64,000 nucleotides of DNA. Source: CAZQDP01 sp964592375 (lineage in GTDB: Bacteria > Bacillota > Clostridia > RUG12999). Positions 1-8,140 of this stretch are shown one piece after another. The notes beneath the pieces were generated by a model, which did no database searches, had not been told where the DNA came from, and saw only the letters and a list, made by a program, of their open reading frames with translations. Made by a program: the position numbers and the translations under genes. Within the stretch, counting starts at the first letter, position 1. Every line of letters starts with the position of its first letter. The stretch is taken from NCBI GenBank assembly GCA_964592375.1, contig CAZQDP010000004.1:20858-84857 (forward strand). The letters are read 5' to 3'.

Positions 1-41
1 ATGATTGTAGCGGTAATACTTGTATATGTGAGGTGTATAGA

Positions 42-581
42 ATGTCTTATAGAGTTTTAGGTGAAACGGGGCGAGACCCCGAGGAAGTGTTATCCACATC
101 AAACTGCCGTCCATCTAGAAGAGTGAGGGTGCAGAGAATCGTGTTTGAGGATGATGCCAATCTCAATGCCAATACAACAATCACCGCTCCGGTTGGAACT
201 GTGATTGAACCTGATTGTGGTACAATTGTATCTCCATACAGGATAGAAAGCAACAAAACCCCCTGCATCAACTGTCGCGTTGAAAATGGCAGCATTGTAG
301 TGGAAGGTCTTGTTTATGGTACATTTTATGATTTTCAGTCAGGAGGGGGAGCACCGTGTCCGAAGCATAACGATGCATCATTTGTCATTCCGGTGCTGCA
401 AACCATTCCTGCCAATATCAGAAATCAAGGTCGATTTATAACAGATAGCTACGTCAAAGAAATGAACTTTAATGCGGTAGGTTTTCCTGATATTGAAAGC
501 CCTGGTAAAACTCAGCTGCAAATCGGAGTAACCCTTCTTGTGGAAATTTGTATTACAAGGCCTGAAAATATAGAATGTTAG
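42..581 (+). CDS. Cysteine-rich hypothetical protein, first of a tandem paralogous pair
   Basis: Function not recognised. The ATG at 42 is preceded by GAGGTG at 30-35, a very good ribosome site, giving about 179 residues. The same frame is open to the left edge, so a longer gene starting outside the window cannot be excluded. There is no signal peptide or membrane segment. Its C-terminal two thirds align by eye with the next gene: a TxxAPxG...I-P-x-G...VSP segment, then a V-x-NG-x-(I/T)-VV-x-G strand pair, then a hydrophobic tail (LQIGVTLLVEICI). This layout recalls the SPOCS/DUF3794 domain of clostridial spore-coat and cortex proteins, which is an inference from pattern, not a confident match. 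Cysteines are frequent (PDC, PCINC, APCPK, final EC). Confidence 0.6.
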   Translation: MSYRVLGETGRDPEEVLSTSNCRPSRRVRVQRIVFEDDANLNANTTITAPVGTVIEPDCGTIVSPYRIESNKTPCINCRVENGSIVVEGLVYGTFYDFQSGGGAPCPKHNDASFVIPVLQTIPANIRNQGRFITDSYVKEMNFNAVGFPDIESPGKTQLQIGVTLLVEICITRPENIEC

Positions 582-605
582 TGAATTCAAAGGAGTAATG
601 TTTTT

Positions 606-1106
606 ATGGTAACCTTTAACACGTCCACTCAATTGCCACAGACACTGCTTGCAGATGTACTTACCTGCTGTCAGAATATATCAGGTGATACCAGCTATAC
701 CGTTGAAGCGCCAGCTGGAATTTATATCAATCCGGATACCGGTTTGGTATCGCCGCCCCTTGTCATTACGCCGGGAGGCAAGGCAACGCTCAGAAGCACA
801 TCTGTTATGAACGGTACTGTGGTCGCTGCAGGTGTAATTCCTGTAAATATATATACGCAAGACAACTTCACACCAATCTTTTGTGGGCTTGAAATTCCTT
901 GGCAGTTAGCGATACAATGCCCTTGTGCGCATACGGATAGCGATGTATTTATCAATAATTTTGAAATAACTACTTTAAGTGTAAGCGCATTTATCGGTCC
1001 GCAAGGCGACGTTCGTCTGAGTATTTTTGTAACCTTTACATGTTGTGTCAAAACAACTGAAAAGCAAACGGTGAACGTAGAATCGGCCAACGTTGGCTGC
1101 AACTAA
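606..1106 (+). CDS. Cysteine-rich hypothetical protein, second of a tandem paralogous pair
   Basis: Function not recognised. It has 166 residues; the ATG at 606 follows AGGAG at 591-595. It sits 24 bases after the previous gene in the same orientation, so both are probably co-transcribed. Visible features are CC pairs (LTCCQN, FTCCVK), a CPC motif and a final GCN. The core runs from an EAPAGIYINPDTG segment through NGTVVAAGVIPVNIY to a beta-rich end. That order resembles the first gene and, more loosely, the SPOCS/DUF3794 domain (VxGxVVVxGxxxxxIxY followed by an xxIPFxxxI-type strand; here EIPWQLAI). No signal peptide is seen. It could be a spore-envelope structural protein, but that is inference only. 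Confidence 0.6.
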   Translation: MVTFNTSTQLPQTLLADVLTCCQNISGDTSYTVEAPAGIYINPDTGLVSPPLVITPGGKATLRSTSVMNGTVVAAGVIPVNIYTQDNFTPIFCGLEIPWQLAIQCPCAHTDSDVFINNFEITTLSVSAFIGPQGDVRLSIFVTFTCCVKTTEKQTVNVESANVGCN

Positions 1107-1112
1107 AATGAT

Positions 1113-2306
1113 TTAAACTTCAATAATATCGCATCCTCCGCCGGTGATGCATTTTCCGCCGGTGGGGGTTACGATGTAGGTGTCTTCAACACCGACAAGC
1201 CCAATGCCTGCAATACCTTTTTTGGGTTCCAATGCAATGGCCATATTTTCTTTCAGCGGCGCCTTATAGCCTCCGGAAATAATAGGTAGCTCATCAATTT
1301 GAAGACCCACGCCATGCCCCAAGAATTTCACCTGACGAGCACCAAAGCCCATAAAATTTTGCAGAAAATCTGCGGGCAAACCGCCTAAAATTTCTTGATA
1401 GATTTCGGAAGGAACAGCACCGGGAATAAGCTTTGCGGCACAATCCTTTTGTATTTGAATGCACTTTTTATGTTCCGAATAAACGCCCGAAGGCACGGGT
1501 GCACCAAATAGGAACATTTGGGTTTTGTCGGTATGATAGCCATCTACCCCGAAGGCAATGTCTATAAATACCAAATCTCCCTTTTGCAGTCTACGCTCTC
1601 TGCTACCAATAAACGGAACAGCAGGGGACATGCCATAGCTACCGCCGGGTCCATCGAAATTGGTAGGATAAAGAGCACTTTCGCCAAAGCCAATCTGCCC
1701 TGCCATCATTTCGTTTTGAAACATCGAAAAACGTGCAGTGCCGTGATGACCCATTTTAACGGCAGCAGTATATAATTCTGCAATAAGGTCAGCCTCGCTG
1801 ATGCCTTCTTTCAAGTGTTGCGGCACAACCTCCTGCATAAATGTAATGTGTAATTTGCCCGAAAGCGCCATTTTTTCAAGCTCATAGCTGCTTTTTACCG
1901 AACGGACTAAAGAGATAATGTTATCTAGTCCGTGCAAATTTTGCAGCTTAAAATATTTGCTCAGCCTCGAATACAAACCAAGGGTTGCAATTTCAGTTTC
2001 CGTATATGCATTCTCAAAGCGCTCACCAATAGAAGCAGCTGCATCGGAGTAGCTGTTCATGGGGCGGATGTCCTCAAACAGACTTTCCTGCACGGCTCGC
2101 TCGAAGCTGCGGCGCACAAAAAGAATAGATTCACCGCTTGGTTTTATGACAAGCATTCCATCCTGCATGGTACCTGTGAAATAATACTGATTTATTCTTC
2201 CGAAAAATAAAGCGATATCCCAATTTGGATAAGCCTCGTTCATCGCAGAGATGAACCTTTCCTTGCGACTTTGCATTTCTTCTTTTGGCATTGCATATAT
2301 TCTCAT
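1113..2306 (-). CDS. M24 family aminopeptidase (Xaa-Pro aminopeptidase/dipeptidase-like)
   Basis: Cytoplasmic metallopeptidase of the pita-bread fold that removes N-terminal residues next to proline. It has 397 residues, a usual family length, with a creatinase-like N-terminal domain (about 1-135) and a catalytic domain after it. The dinuclear metal ligands are all visible: Asp in VFIDIAFG, Asp in YHTDKTQ, His in LGHGVGLQ, Glu in ALEPKKG and Glu in GVEDTYIV. The HGTARF segment supplies the usual extra active-site His. The start at 2306 has AAAGGA upstream. Its 3' end lies only 7 bases from the convergent cysteine-rich gene. A sigma-A type promoter lies at 2346-2374. The exact substrate (dipeptide or longer peptide) cannot be told. 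Confidence 0.88.
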   Translation of the reverse strand: MRIYAMPKEEMQSRKERFISAMNEAYPNWDIALFFGRINQYYFTGTMQDGMLVIKPSGESILFVRRSFERAVQESLFEDIRPMNSYSDAAASIGERFENAYTETEIATLGLYSRLSKYFKLQNLHGLDNIISLVRSVKSSYELEKMALSGKLHITFMQEVVPQHLKEGISEADLIAELYTAAVKMGHHGTARFSMFQNEMMAGQIGFGESALYPTNFDGPGGSYGMSPAVPFIGSRERRLQKGDLVFIDIAFGVDGYHTDKTQMFLFGAPVPSGVYSEHKKCIQIQKDCAAKLIPGAVPSEIYQEILGGLPADFLQNFMGFGARQVKFLGHGVGLQIDELPIISGGYKAPLKENMAIALEPKKGIAGIGLVGVEDTYIVTPTGGKCITGGGCDIIEV

Positions 2307-2345
2307 TATTCATTCATCCTTTGCAAAACTTATATCATTATGGTA

Positions 2346-2374
2346 ATTATATCGGATAAGCTACATAAATACAA
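2346..2374 (-). promoter_or_regulatory. Sigma-A type promoter for the M24 peptidase
   Basis: On the minus strand, TTGTAT (2369-2374) and TATAAT (2346-2351) are separated by 17 bases, about 40 bases upstream of the peptidase start. Confidence 0.6.
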
Positions 2375-2463
2375 GTGGGAGCTTTCGAATAATTTCATAT
2401 TTTTTTTGGGGTCTGTTTTGGTATATATTCATAAAAGTTTTACAATTCGCACCATTTTGCAAC

Positions 2464-2492
2464 TTGTAATATAAAAATTATTATGATATAAT
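2464..2492 (+). promoter_or_regulatory. Sigma-A type promoter for the ComEC-like hydrolase/smc run
   Basis: TTGTAA (2464-2469) and TATAAT (2487-2492) with a 17-base spacer, about 90 bases upstream of the ATG at 2584. It is divergent from the peptidase promoter and is the only clear promoter before the smc-ftsY run. Confidence 0.6.
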
Positions 2493-2583
2493 AAGTGAAA
2501 ATATATTTTGCCCTTTTTTTATAATGCTTTGTGCTTGCAAATGACAAATATTGAAGAGTAAAAAAAGAGAGGTAAGAGGCATA

Positions 2584-3438
2584 ATGAAAAGTTTGTTTTT
2601 GGCCTTCATGCTGGCATTGCAATTCGCCTTCTCACCCTTTGGTCCGCCGCCAAAACCTGTAGCAGAGCCTGCACCGGATGGATTACTAGAAATACATTTT
2701 ATCAATGTGGGCAATGGAGATGCCATTTTAGTTGGGAGTCAGCAGCACTGGATGATGGTGGATGCCGCTTCCGGCAGTGCCACAGATGAAGTGTTAAGTT
2801 ATATGGATAAGCTGGGTATACAGCGTTTGGATAGAATAGTCGCCACCCACCCTCATGAAGATCATATCGGTGGGATTGATGATGTGATGCTAAAGTATAA
2901 GACCGAACAGCTTTATTTGCCCGAAATTCAAGCCAATACTGATGCCTATATGAATATGCTCAAAGCGGCACAAAGCCAAAACATTCCGATCAAAATAGCA
3001 AAAGCAGGAGATGAATTTGAGGTAGGTAGCAGTAAAATTAAAGTACTCGCACCTGTGAAACAAAAATATCAAAACATCAATGACAACTCTATTGTCCTCA
3101 AAATTACAAATGGCAATAAAAGCTTTCTGCTTACTGGAGACATTGAAGCGATTGCCGAATCGGATATTGTAGAGAAGTGGGGAAGTGTGCTGAAAAGCGA
3201 TGTGCTAAAGGTGCCGCACCATGGTGCCGCTACCTCCTGTAGTCCCAAATTCTTAAAGGCGGTTTCAGCTACCCATGGAATTATTTCCGTGAAAAAGGAT
3301 AATCGCTATCAAAATCCGGATGATGCCGTGCTATCCATATTGAAGTCGTATAAAATGATAACATACAGAACAGATTTGAGTGGAAATATTGTGCTAAAAT
3401 GTGATGGAGAAGGTTATGCAATTAAAAGCGATCATTGA
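2584..3438 (+). CDS. ComEC/Rec2-like metallo-beta-lactamase-fold hydrolase, exported
   Basis: Stand-alone hydrolase of the type found as the C-terminal domain of the DNA-uptake channel ComEC. The ATG at 2584 follows GAGAGG and gives 284 residues starting with a hydrophobic signal or anchor segment (about 1-18), so it is probably exported. The diagnostic segment IHFINVGNGDAILV lies near 37-50. The metal site THPHEDH is at 88-94, with LLTGD and a final VPHHG motif further on. No membrane channel domain is present, so it is not a full ComEC. Such proteins are annotated as MBL-fold hydrolases with unproven nuclease or phosphoesterase activity. It overlaps the next gene by 23 bases. Confidence 0.82.
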   Translation: MKSLFLAFMLALQFAFSPFGPPPKPVAEPAPDGLLEIHFINVGNGDAILVGSQQHWMMVDAASGSATDEVLSYMDKLGIQRLDRIVATHPHEDHIGGIDDVMLKYKTEQLYLPEIQANTDAYMNMLKAAQSQNIPIKIAKAGDEFEVGSSKIKVLAPVKQKYQNINDNSIVLKITNGNKSFLLTGDIEAIAESDIVEKWGSVLKSDVLKVPHHGAATSCSPKFLKAVSATHGIISVKKDNRYQNPDDAVLSILKSYKMITYRTDLSGNIVLKCDGEGYAIKSDH

Positions 3439-3631
3439 TAGATTTGAAGGCAAAGTTGCCATTTGTGAGCAGGATGGCAAAATGATTACTATTTCAAAAA
3501 CCCAATTGCCAAGCGGAGCGCAAGAGGGAGATGTGCTCATTTTATCGGATGAAGGCATAAAAATTGATGCCTTAGAGACCAAACTTCGCAAAAAAAAGGC
3601 AGAGGTGCTACTGAAAAAGCTGCAAAGCTAA
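3416..3631 (+). CDS. DUF3006 family small protein
   Basis: A 71-residue protein with the DUF3006 pattern: an AIIDRFEGKVAICE strand region, a QLPSGAQEGDVL turn and a charged C-terminal helix. GGAG at 3406-3409 supports the ATG at 3416, so the gene starts inside the ComEC-like gene (23-base overlap, different frame). DUF3006 proteins are commonly found next to stand-alone ComEC-like hydrolases, which suggests they act together; the role is unknown. No signal peptide is visible, so the two proteins may lie on opposite sides of the membrane unless the hydrolase is a tail-in anchor. Confidence 0.78.
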   Translation: MQLKAIIDRFEGKVAICEQDGKMITISKTQLPSGAQEGDVLILSDEGIKIDALETKLRKKKAEVLLKKLQS

Positions 3632-3643
3632 GGAGTGTTTGCA

Positions 3644-6600
3644 TTGTATTTTAAAGCGCTTGAACTGCAAGGTTTTAAATCCTTTGCAGAAAAAATCAGG
3701 CTGGAATTCACCCCCGGCATTACCGGAATTGTAGGTCCCAACGGCAGTGGAAAGAGCAATATCTCGGATGCAATTAAGTGGGTAATGGGGGAGATGAGCG
3801 TAAAATCTCTTCGAGGCAATAAGATGGAGGATGTCATTTTCGCCGGCACGGAAAAAAGAAATCCTGTTGGCTTTTGTGAAGTAACCATTGTAATGGATAA
3901 TGAGGATAGAGCGCTAAAGGTAGACTATGGCGAGGTAAGCGTAACAAGGCGAGTACATCGTTCGGGTGAGAGTGAATATTTTATCAATAAATCTTGTTGC
4001 AGACTGAAGGACATCTATGAACTTTTTATGGATACCGGTCTTGGCAGGGATGGTTATTCTATTGTGGGACAAGGGATGATTGATAACATTATTACCGCCA
4101 AATCCACTGATCGCAGATATATATTTGATGAAGCCGCAGGAATTACAAAATATCGATATCGCAAAGATGAGACGACAAAAAAATTAGAAGCCGCAAAAGA
4201 AAATCTACTGCGAGTAGACGATATTCTAACAGAGCTCACCCAGAGGGTTGGCCCATTGCAGACTCAGTCCGAGAAAGCAAAAAAGTACCTTCTTTTGCGT
4301 GATGAAAAAAGGTCGCTTGAGGTAAACCTTTGGCTTGTGCAGATTGAAAAGCATAGAGAGCTGCTTGAGGATATGCACAGCAGTTATGAAATTGCCAAGG
4401 AGCAGTCGGATAAGGCGCATAATGAAATAAAAGCACTTGAATTACAAATTGTGCGGCTGAAGGCGGATTTGAGAATATTAGAGGGCGAAATTGATGAGTC
4501 AATGGCACAGCTATACCATGTGGGAAGTGAAAAACAGCGAGAAGAAAACGAAATAGAACTTCTTGAAAACAATATAAGCAACACATTTACAAATGCAGAA
4601 AAATTAAAAGGGCGAATGTCACTTGCCTCCGAGCGTCAAGCAGTATCGGGTGATTTTATTTTGCAGCTTGAAGAGGAAGTTGCACAAATCAAGCAAAAAC
4701 AAATGGATATAGAAGAGGAAATTCAAAATAAAAAAACATTGTTAAAAACCATGGAGGACAAGTTTTCGCAGCAATCCAGCATGGAAAATGAAATGAAAGA
4801 AAGTGCCGCAAGCAAGCTGAACAGCATTATTTTCAACACCTCAAAAAAAGAGGGAATTGTGCGTCTTTTGCAGAATATTGAGGATAATATTTCTAGTAAC
4901 GCAGAGAAATATCGTGCTCGAAAGGAAAAGTTGCAAGAGGTGACCGAAAAAGAGATCGCCGTGAAAAGGCAGTTGGAAGAGGCGGAATATGAAATAGGGC
5001 AAAAACAGGCGGAATATGAGCAAAAAAACAATGCAATAGTGCTTTTGGAGCAAAAAGCAAGTGCACTTTCAAAAAAGAGTGAAGAAGCACAGGCGCTTGA
5101 AAAATCACTTCTTAGCAAAAAGCGAATGCTAGAGGATTTGGAAAACGAGTTTGATGGGTATTCCAAAAGTGTGAAGGCGCTCATGCAAGCACATCAGGCA
5201 TCTCAATTATCCGGTGCTCATATTCATGGTCCGCTGTCTACGCTTTTGCAAGTAGATCCTCGATATGTTACAGCAATTGAGGCCGCACTCGGCCCGGCTA
5301 TGCAAAATATTGTAACCGACGCACAGGAGGATGCCAAAATTGCCATAGCGTATTTAAAATCAAACGCTTTAGGGCGAGCAACCTTTCTGCCCATTGCCGC
5401 CATGCGTGGCAAAACGCAGGATTATGGCGTGAAAAATGAAAAAGGGTATGTTGCCGTCGCTTGCGAAATTGTGGCGTGCGATAGTCAGTATCGATCAATT
5501 GTGGACTATTTACTGGGTAGAACCGTTATTGCGGAGCATATTGACAGTGCCATAGCCATGGCGAAGCGTCATAATCATCAGTTTCGTATTGTAACCCTTC
5601 AAGGTGAGCTAATCAATGCAGGCGGCTCCATTACTGGGGGGAGTATTCAATTTACCGGCAGTTTATCCCGCCGTGCACAAATTGAAGAAATTGCAAAAGA
5701 AATAAAGGCAATTGGTAAAGAAAAACCGCACCTTGCTACCGAGGTGGAAGAAGTTTATGAAAAGCTTGCAGAGGAAAAGCGTATATTCGAGCGTACAAAC
5801 CTCAGCTTATGGGAAATCAAAAATGCCATTGCGAGCCATATTGCCCAGCTTGCCGGATTATCTGATATGAAGGCAAGTGCTCAGGCGGAGCTTTTCAGCA
5901 TTGAAAAAGAAGTTGCTACCTATCAGGAGCAAAAAGAGCAGTCAAGACTTGCTACTGAGGAAATTGATGCACAAAATCTAGCGCTTGAAATTGAGCTGAA
6001 TAATAGTCGAAATCAATCGGACCTGCATATGGTAGATGCACAAAAGATGGAAGATGAAATGAAAAATACCAATGAGCAAATTCTAAACATATCAATTGCA
6101 CTCTCGTCCTATATGAAGGATATTGAACTGAGAATGCTCAGAATGGAGGATGCAAAGCGCGAATTTGCAAACCTTGGTGCAGAGTGTATGCTTCTCAATA
6201 AAGAAGGGGATGAACTGCAAAGATTGATACAAACTGCAGAGCAAGATATTGCAGAGAAAAAGCAGAAAAAGCAGGACTTAGAAGAAAAAACGGAGCAAAT
6301 AAGAATTGATACAGAAAGCAAAAAGAATGCGAAAGAGTTGTTGCAAAGCAAAATTGAAGAAAAGGAAAACCATGCAAAGCTTCTGACGGAAGATAGCTTT
6401 ATTCTACAAAGTCAGTTTGGGAAAATAGATGCAAAGAAAGTTCGAATTGAAGCAGAGCTTGAAGCCGTAATCGGAAAGCTGTGGGATGAGTATGAACTGA
6501 CATATATCACTGCTGTGGAGCTTCGCAAGTGCTTAGAATCTGATGCTTTGTCACAAAAACGCCTCAGTGAGCTGAAAAATGAAATAAAAGCCCTGGGCAA

Positions 6601-7192
6601 CATTAATATTGATGCCATTGAAGAATATAAGGTCGTCAAAGAGCGCTATGAATTCTTGTCCACCCAAAGGGAAGATCTTGAAAATTCAAGAAGTGCTTTG
6701 CTCAAAATGATTGAAGAAATTACGAGCTTGATGACAGCGCTTTTTGAGGAAAATTTTGCACAGCTAAATATCTTTTTCAGCCAAACCTTTGCTCAGCTTT
6801 TCGGTGGTGGCAGTGCAAAGCTGCGTCTGAGCGATCCCGAGAATGTTCTTGAAAGTGGCGTTGAAATAGATGTGCAACCACCCGGTAAAAAGCTACAGAG
6901 TATCACTTTGCTCTCCGGCGGCGAAAAAGCACTGACTGCAATATCATTACTCTTTGCCATTTTAAAACTTCAACCGACACATTTTTGCATTTTTGATGAA
7001 ATAGATGCTGCACTTGATGATGTGAATGTACTGAAATATGCTACCTATTTAAAAAATCTCTCAGAATGCACGCAATTTATTATTATTACGCACCGAAAAC
7101 ATACCATGGAGGCCGCAGATATGCTTTATGGCGTAACCATGCAAGAAAAAGGTGTTTCCACCCTTTTATCGCTAGATATGGGGAAAATTTAA
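3644..7192 (+). CDS. smc: Chromosome partition protein SMC
   Basis: ATPase that forms the core of the SMC-ScpAB condensin and helps compact and segregate the chromosome. The best start is TTG at 3644, placed 8 bases after AGGAG (3631-3635) and giving the family-typical beginning LYFKALELQGFKSF. The length is 1182 residues. The order is: N-terminal ATPase with Walker A GPNGSGKSN (31-39), long coiled coil, hinge (about 510-670, including GPLSTLL and a glycine-rich GGSITGGS stretch), second coiled coil, then signature LSGGEKALTA (near 1090) and Walker B CIFDEIDAALDD (near 1115). An upstream GTG at 3635 overlaps the ribosome site and is unlikely. ftsY follows 21 bases later, as in many Firmicutes. 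Confidence 0.97.
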   Translation: MYFKALELQGFKSFAEKIRLEFTPGITGIVGPNGSGKSNISDAIKWVMGEMSVKSLRGNKMEDVIFAGTEKRNPVGFCEVTIVMDNEDRALKVDYGEVSVTRRVHRSGESEYFINKSCCRLKDIYELFMDTGLGRDGYSIVGQGMIDNIITAKSTDRRYIFDEAAGITKYRYRKDETTKKLEAAKENLLRVDDILTELTQRVGPLQTQSEKAKKYLLLRDEKRSLEVNLWLVQIEKHRELLEDMHSSYEIAKEQSDKAHNEIKALELQIVRLKADLRILEGEIDESMAQLYHVGSEKQREENEIELLENNISNTFTNAEKLKGRMSLASERQAVSGDFILQLEEEVAQIKQKQMDIEEEIQNKKTLLKTMEDKFSQQSSMENEMKESAASKLNSIIFNTSKKEGIVRLLQNIEDNISSNAEKYRARKEKLQEVTEKEIAVKRQLEEAEYEIGQKQAEYEQKNNAIVLLEQKASALSKKSEEAQALEKSLLSKKRMLEDLENEFDGYSKSVKALMQAHQASQLSGAHIHGPLSTLLQVDPRYVTAIEAALGPAMQNIVTDAQEDAKIAIAYLKSNALGRATFLPIAAMRGKTQDYGVKNEKGYVAVACEIVACDSQYRSIVDYLLGRTVIAEHIDSAIAMAKRHNHQFRIVTLQGELINAGGSITGGSIQFTGSLSRRAQIEEIAKEIKAIGKEKPHLATEVEEVYEKLAEEKRIFERTNLSLWEIKNAIASHIAQLAGLSDMKASAQAELFSIEKEVATYQEQKEQSRLATEEIDAQNLALEIELNNSRNQSDLHMVDAQKMEDEMKNTNEQILNISIALSSYMKDIELRMLRMEDAKREFANLGAECMLLNKEGDELQRLIQTAEQDIAEKKQKKQDLEEKTEQIRIDTESKKNAKELLQSKIEEKENHAKLLTEDSFILQSQFGKIDAKKVRIEAELEAVIGKLWDEYELTYITAVELRKCLESDALSQKRLSELKNEIKALGNINIDAIEEYKVVKERYEFLSTQREDLENSRSALLKMIEEITSLMTALFEENFAQLNIFFSQTFAQLFGGGSAKLRLSDPENVLESGVEIDVQPPGKKLQSITLLSGGEKALTAISLLFAILKLQPTHFCIFDEIDAALDDVNVLKYATYLKNLSECTQFIIITHRKHTMEAADMLYGVTMQEKGVSTLLSLDMGKI

Positions 7193-7213
7193 ACAAGAAA
7201 GGATATAAGCAAC

Positions 7214-8134
7214 GTGGGATTATTTGATATATTAAAGGCAGGCATTGGGAAAACAAAGGAATCATTTTCACAAAAAATGGAAGATGTATTTCATATTTTC
7301 AAAAAGGTAGATGAGGAACTTTTTGATGAACTCGAGGAAGCGCTCATCATGGCGGATGTTGGTGCTACTACGGCCGCTCAAATTATTGATAAGCTAAGAG
7401 CAGAGGCAAAGCGCCTGCATATCACCGAGGCACAGCTGCTTCGCAACTCATTATGTGATATAATAGAGCAAATGCTGAGTAAAAATAGAATACAAAAAAA
7501 GGAAGCTACGCTTCGAATTATATTCATTATCGGTGTGAACGGTGTTGGTAAAACTACTACCATCGGTAAGCTTGCCCATTTATATCAGCGACAAGGCAAA
7601 AAGGTACTCGTTGCAGCCGGCGATACTTTTCGCGCTGCGGCCATTGACCAACTTACCATTTGGGCTCAGCGAGCGGGCGTGGATATTATAAAGCAAAGTG
7701 AAGGCTCCGACCCAGCTGCCATTATTTTTGATGCCGTAAATGCGGCGCAAAGCAGAGGTCATCATATATTGATATGTGATACGGCAGGCCGCCTCCACAA
7801 CAAAAAAAATCTTATGGCGGAACTGCAAAAAATGCTCAAGGTCGCAGCCAACCTAGCACCAGATGCGGAAAAGGAAGTTTTGCTGATTTTGGATGCAACA
7901 ACAGGGCAGAATGCACTAAGTCAAGCCAAGCTATTTGGTGAGGTTGCTGATATTACCGGTATTGTGCTAACAAAGATTGATGGCACGGCCAAAGGCGGCG
8001 TCATCATTGCCATCGGAAATGAACAAAATATTCCTGTTGAGTATATCGGTATTGGAGAGGGAATGCATGATTTGCAGGAGTTTTCTCCGAAGGATTTTGT
8101 CTTGGCACTGTTTAGCGATGAAAAAGAGGAGTGA
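7214..8134 (+). CDS. ftsY: Signal recognition particle receptor FtsY
   Basis: SRP receptor GTPase that docks ribosome-nascent-chain complexes at the membrane through Ffh. It starts with GTG at 7214, behind AAAGGA, and has 306 residues, meaning it lacks the long acidic A domain seen in enterobacteria, as is usual for Firmicutes. The N domain covers about 1-95. The G domain shows G1 GVNGVGKTTT (107-116), GDTFRAAAIDQL, G3 DTAGR (189-193), G4 TKIDGTAKGG (253-262) and a closing GIGEGMHDLQ. It lies just after smc and its stop overlaps the ribosome site of the UPF0182 gene. Confidence 0.97.
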   Translation: MGLFDILKAGIGKTKESFSQKMEDVFHIFKKVDEELFDELEEALIMADVGATTAAQIIDKLRAEAKRLHITEAQLLRNSLCDIIEQMLSKNRIQKKEATLRIIFIIGVNGVGKTTTIGKLAHLYQRQGKKVLVAAGDTFRAAAIDQLTIWAQRAGVDIIKQSEGSDPAAIIFDAVNAAQSRGHHILICDTAGRLHNKKNLMAELQKMLKVAANLAPDAEKEVLLILDATTGQNALSQAKLFGEVADITGIVLTKIDGTAKGGVIIAIGNEQNIPVEYIGIGEGMHDLQEFSPKDFVLALFSDEKEE

Positions 8135-8140
8135 GTGTAT

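Noticed and set aside
4723..5184. A 153-residue serine/phenylalanine-rich minus-strand frame inside smc
   Set aside because: The antisense of a coiled-coil rich in Glu, Lys and Gln codons gives long low-complexity frames; no ribosome site is present.
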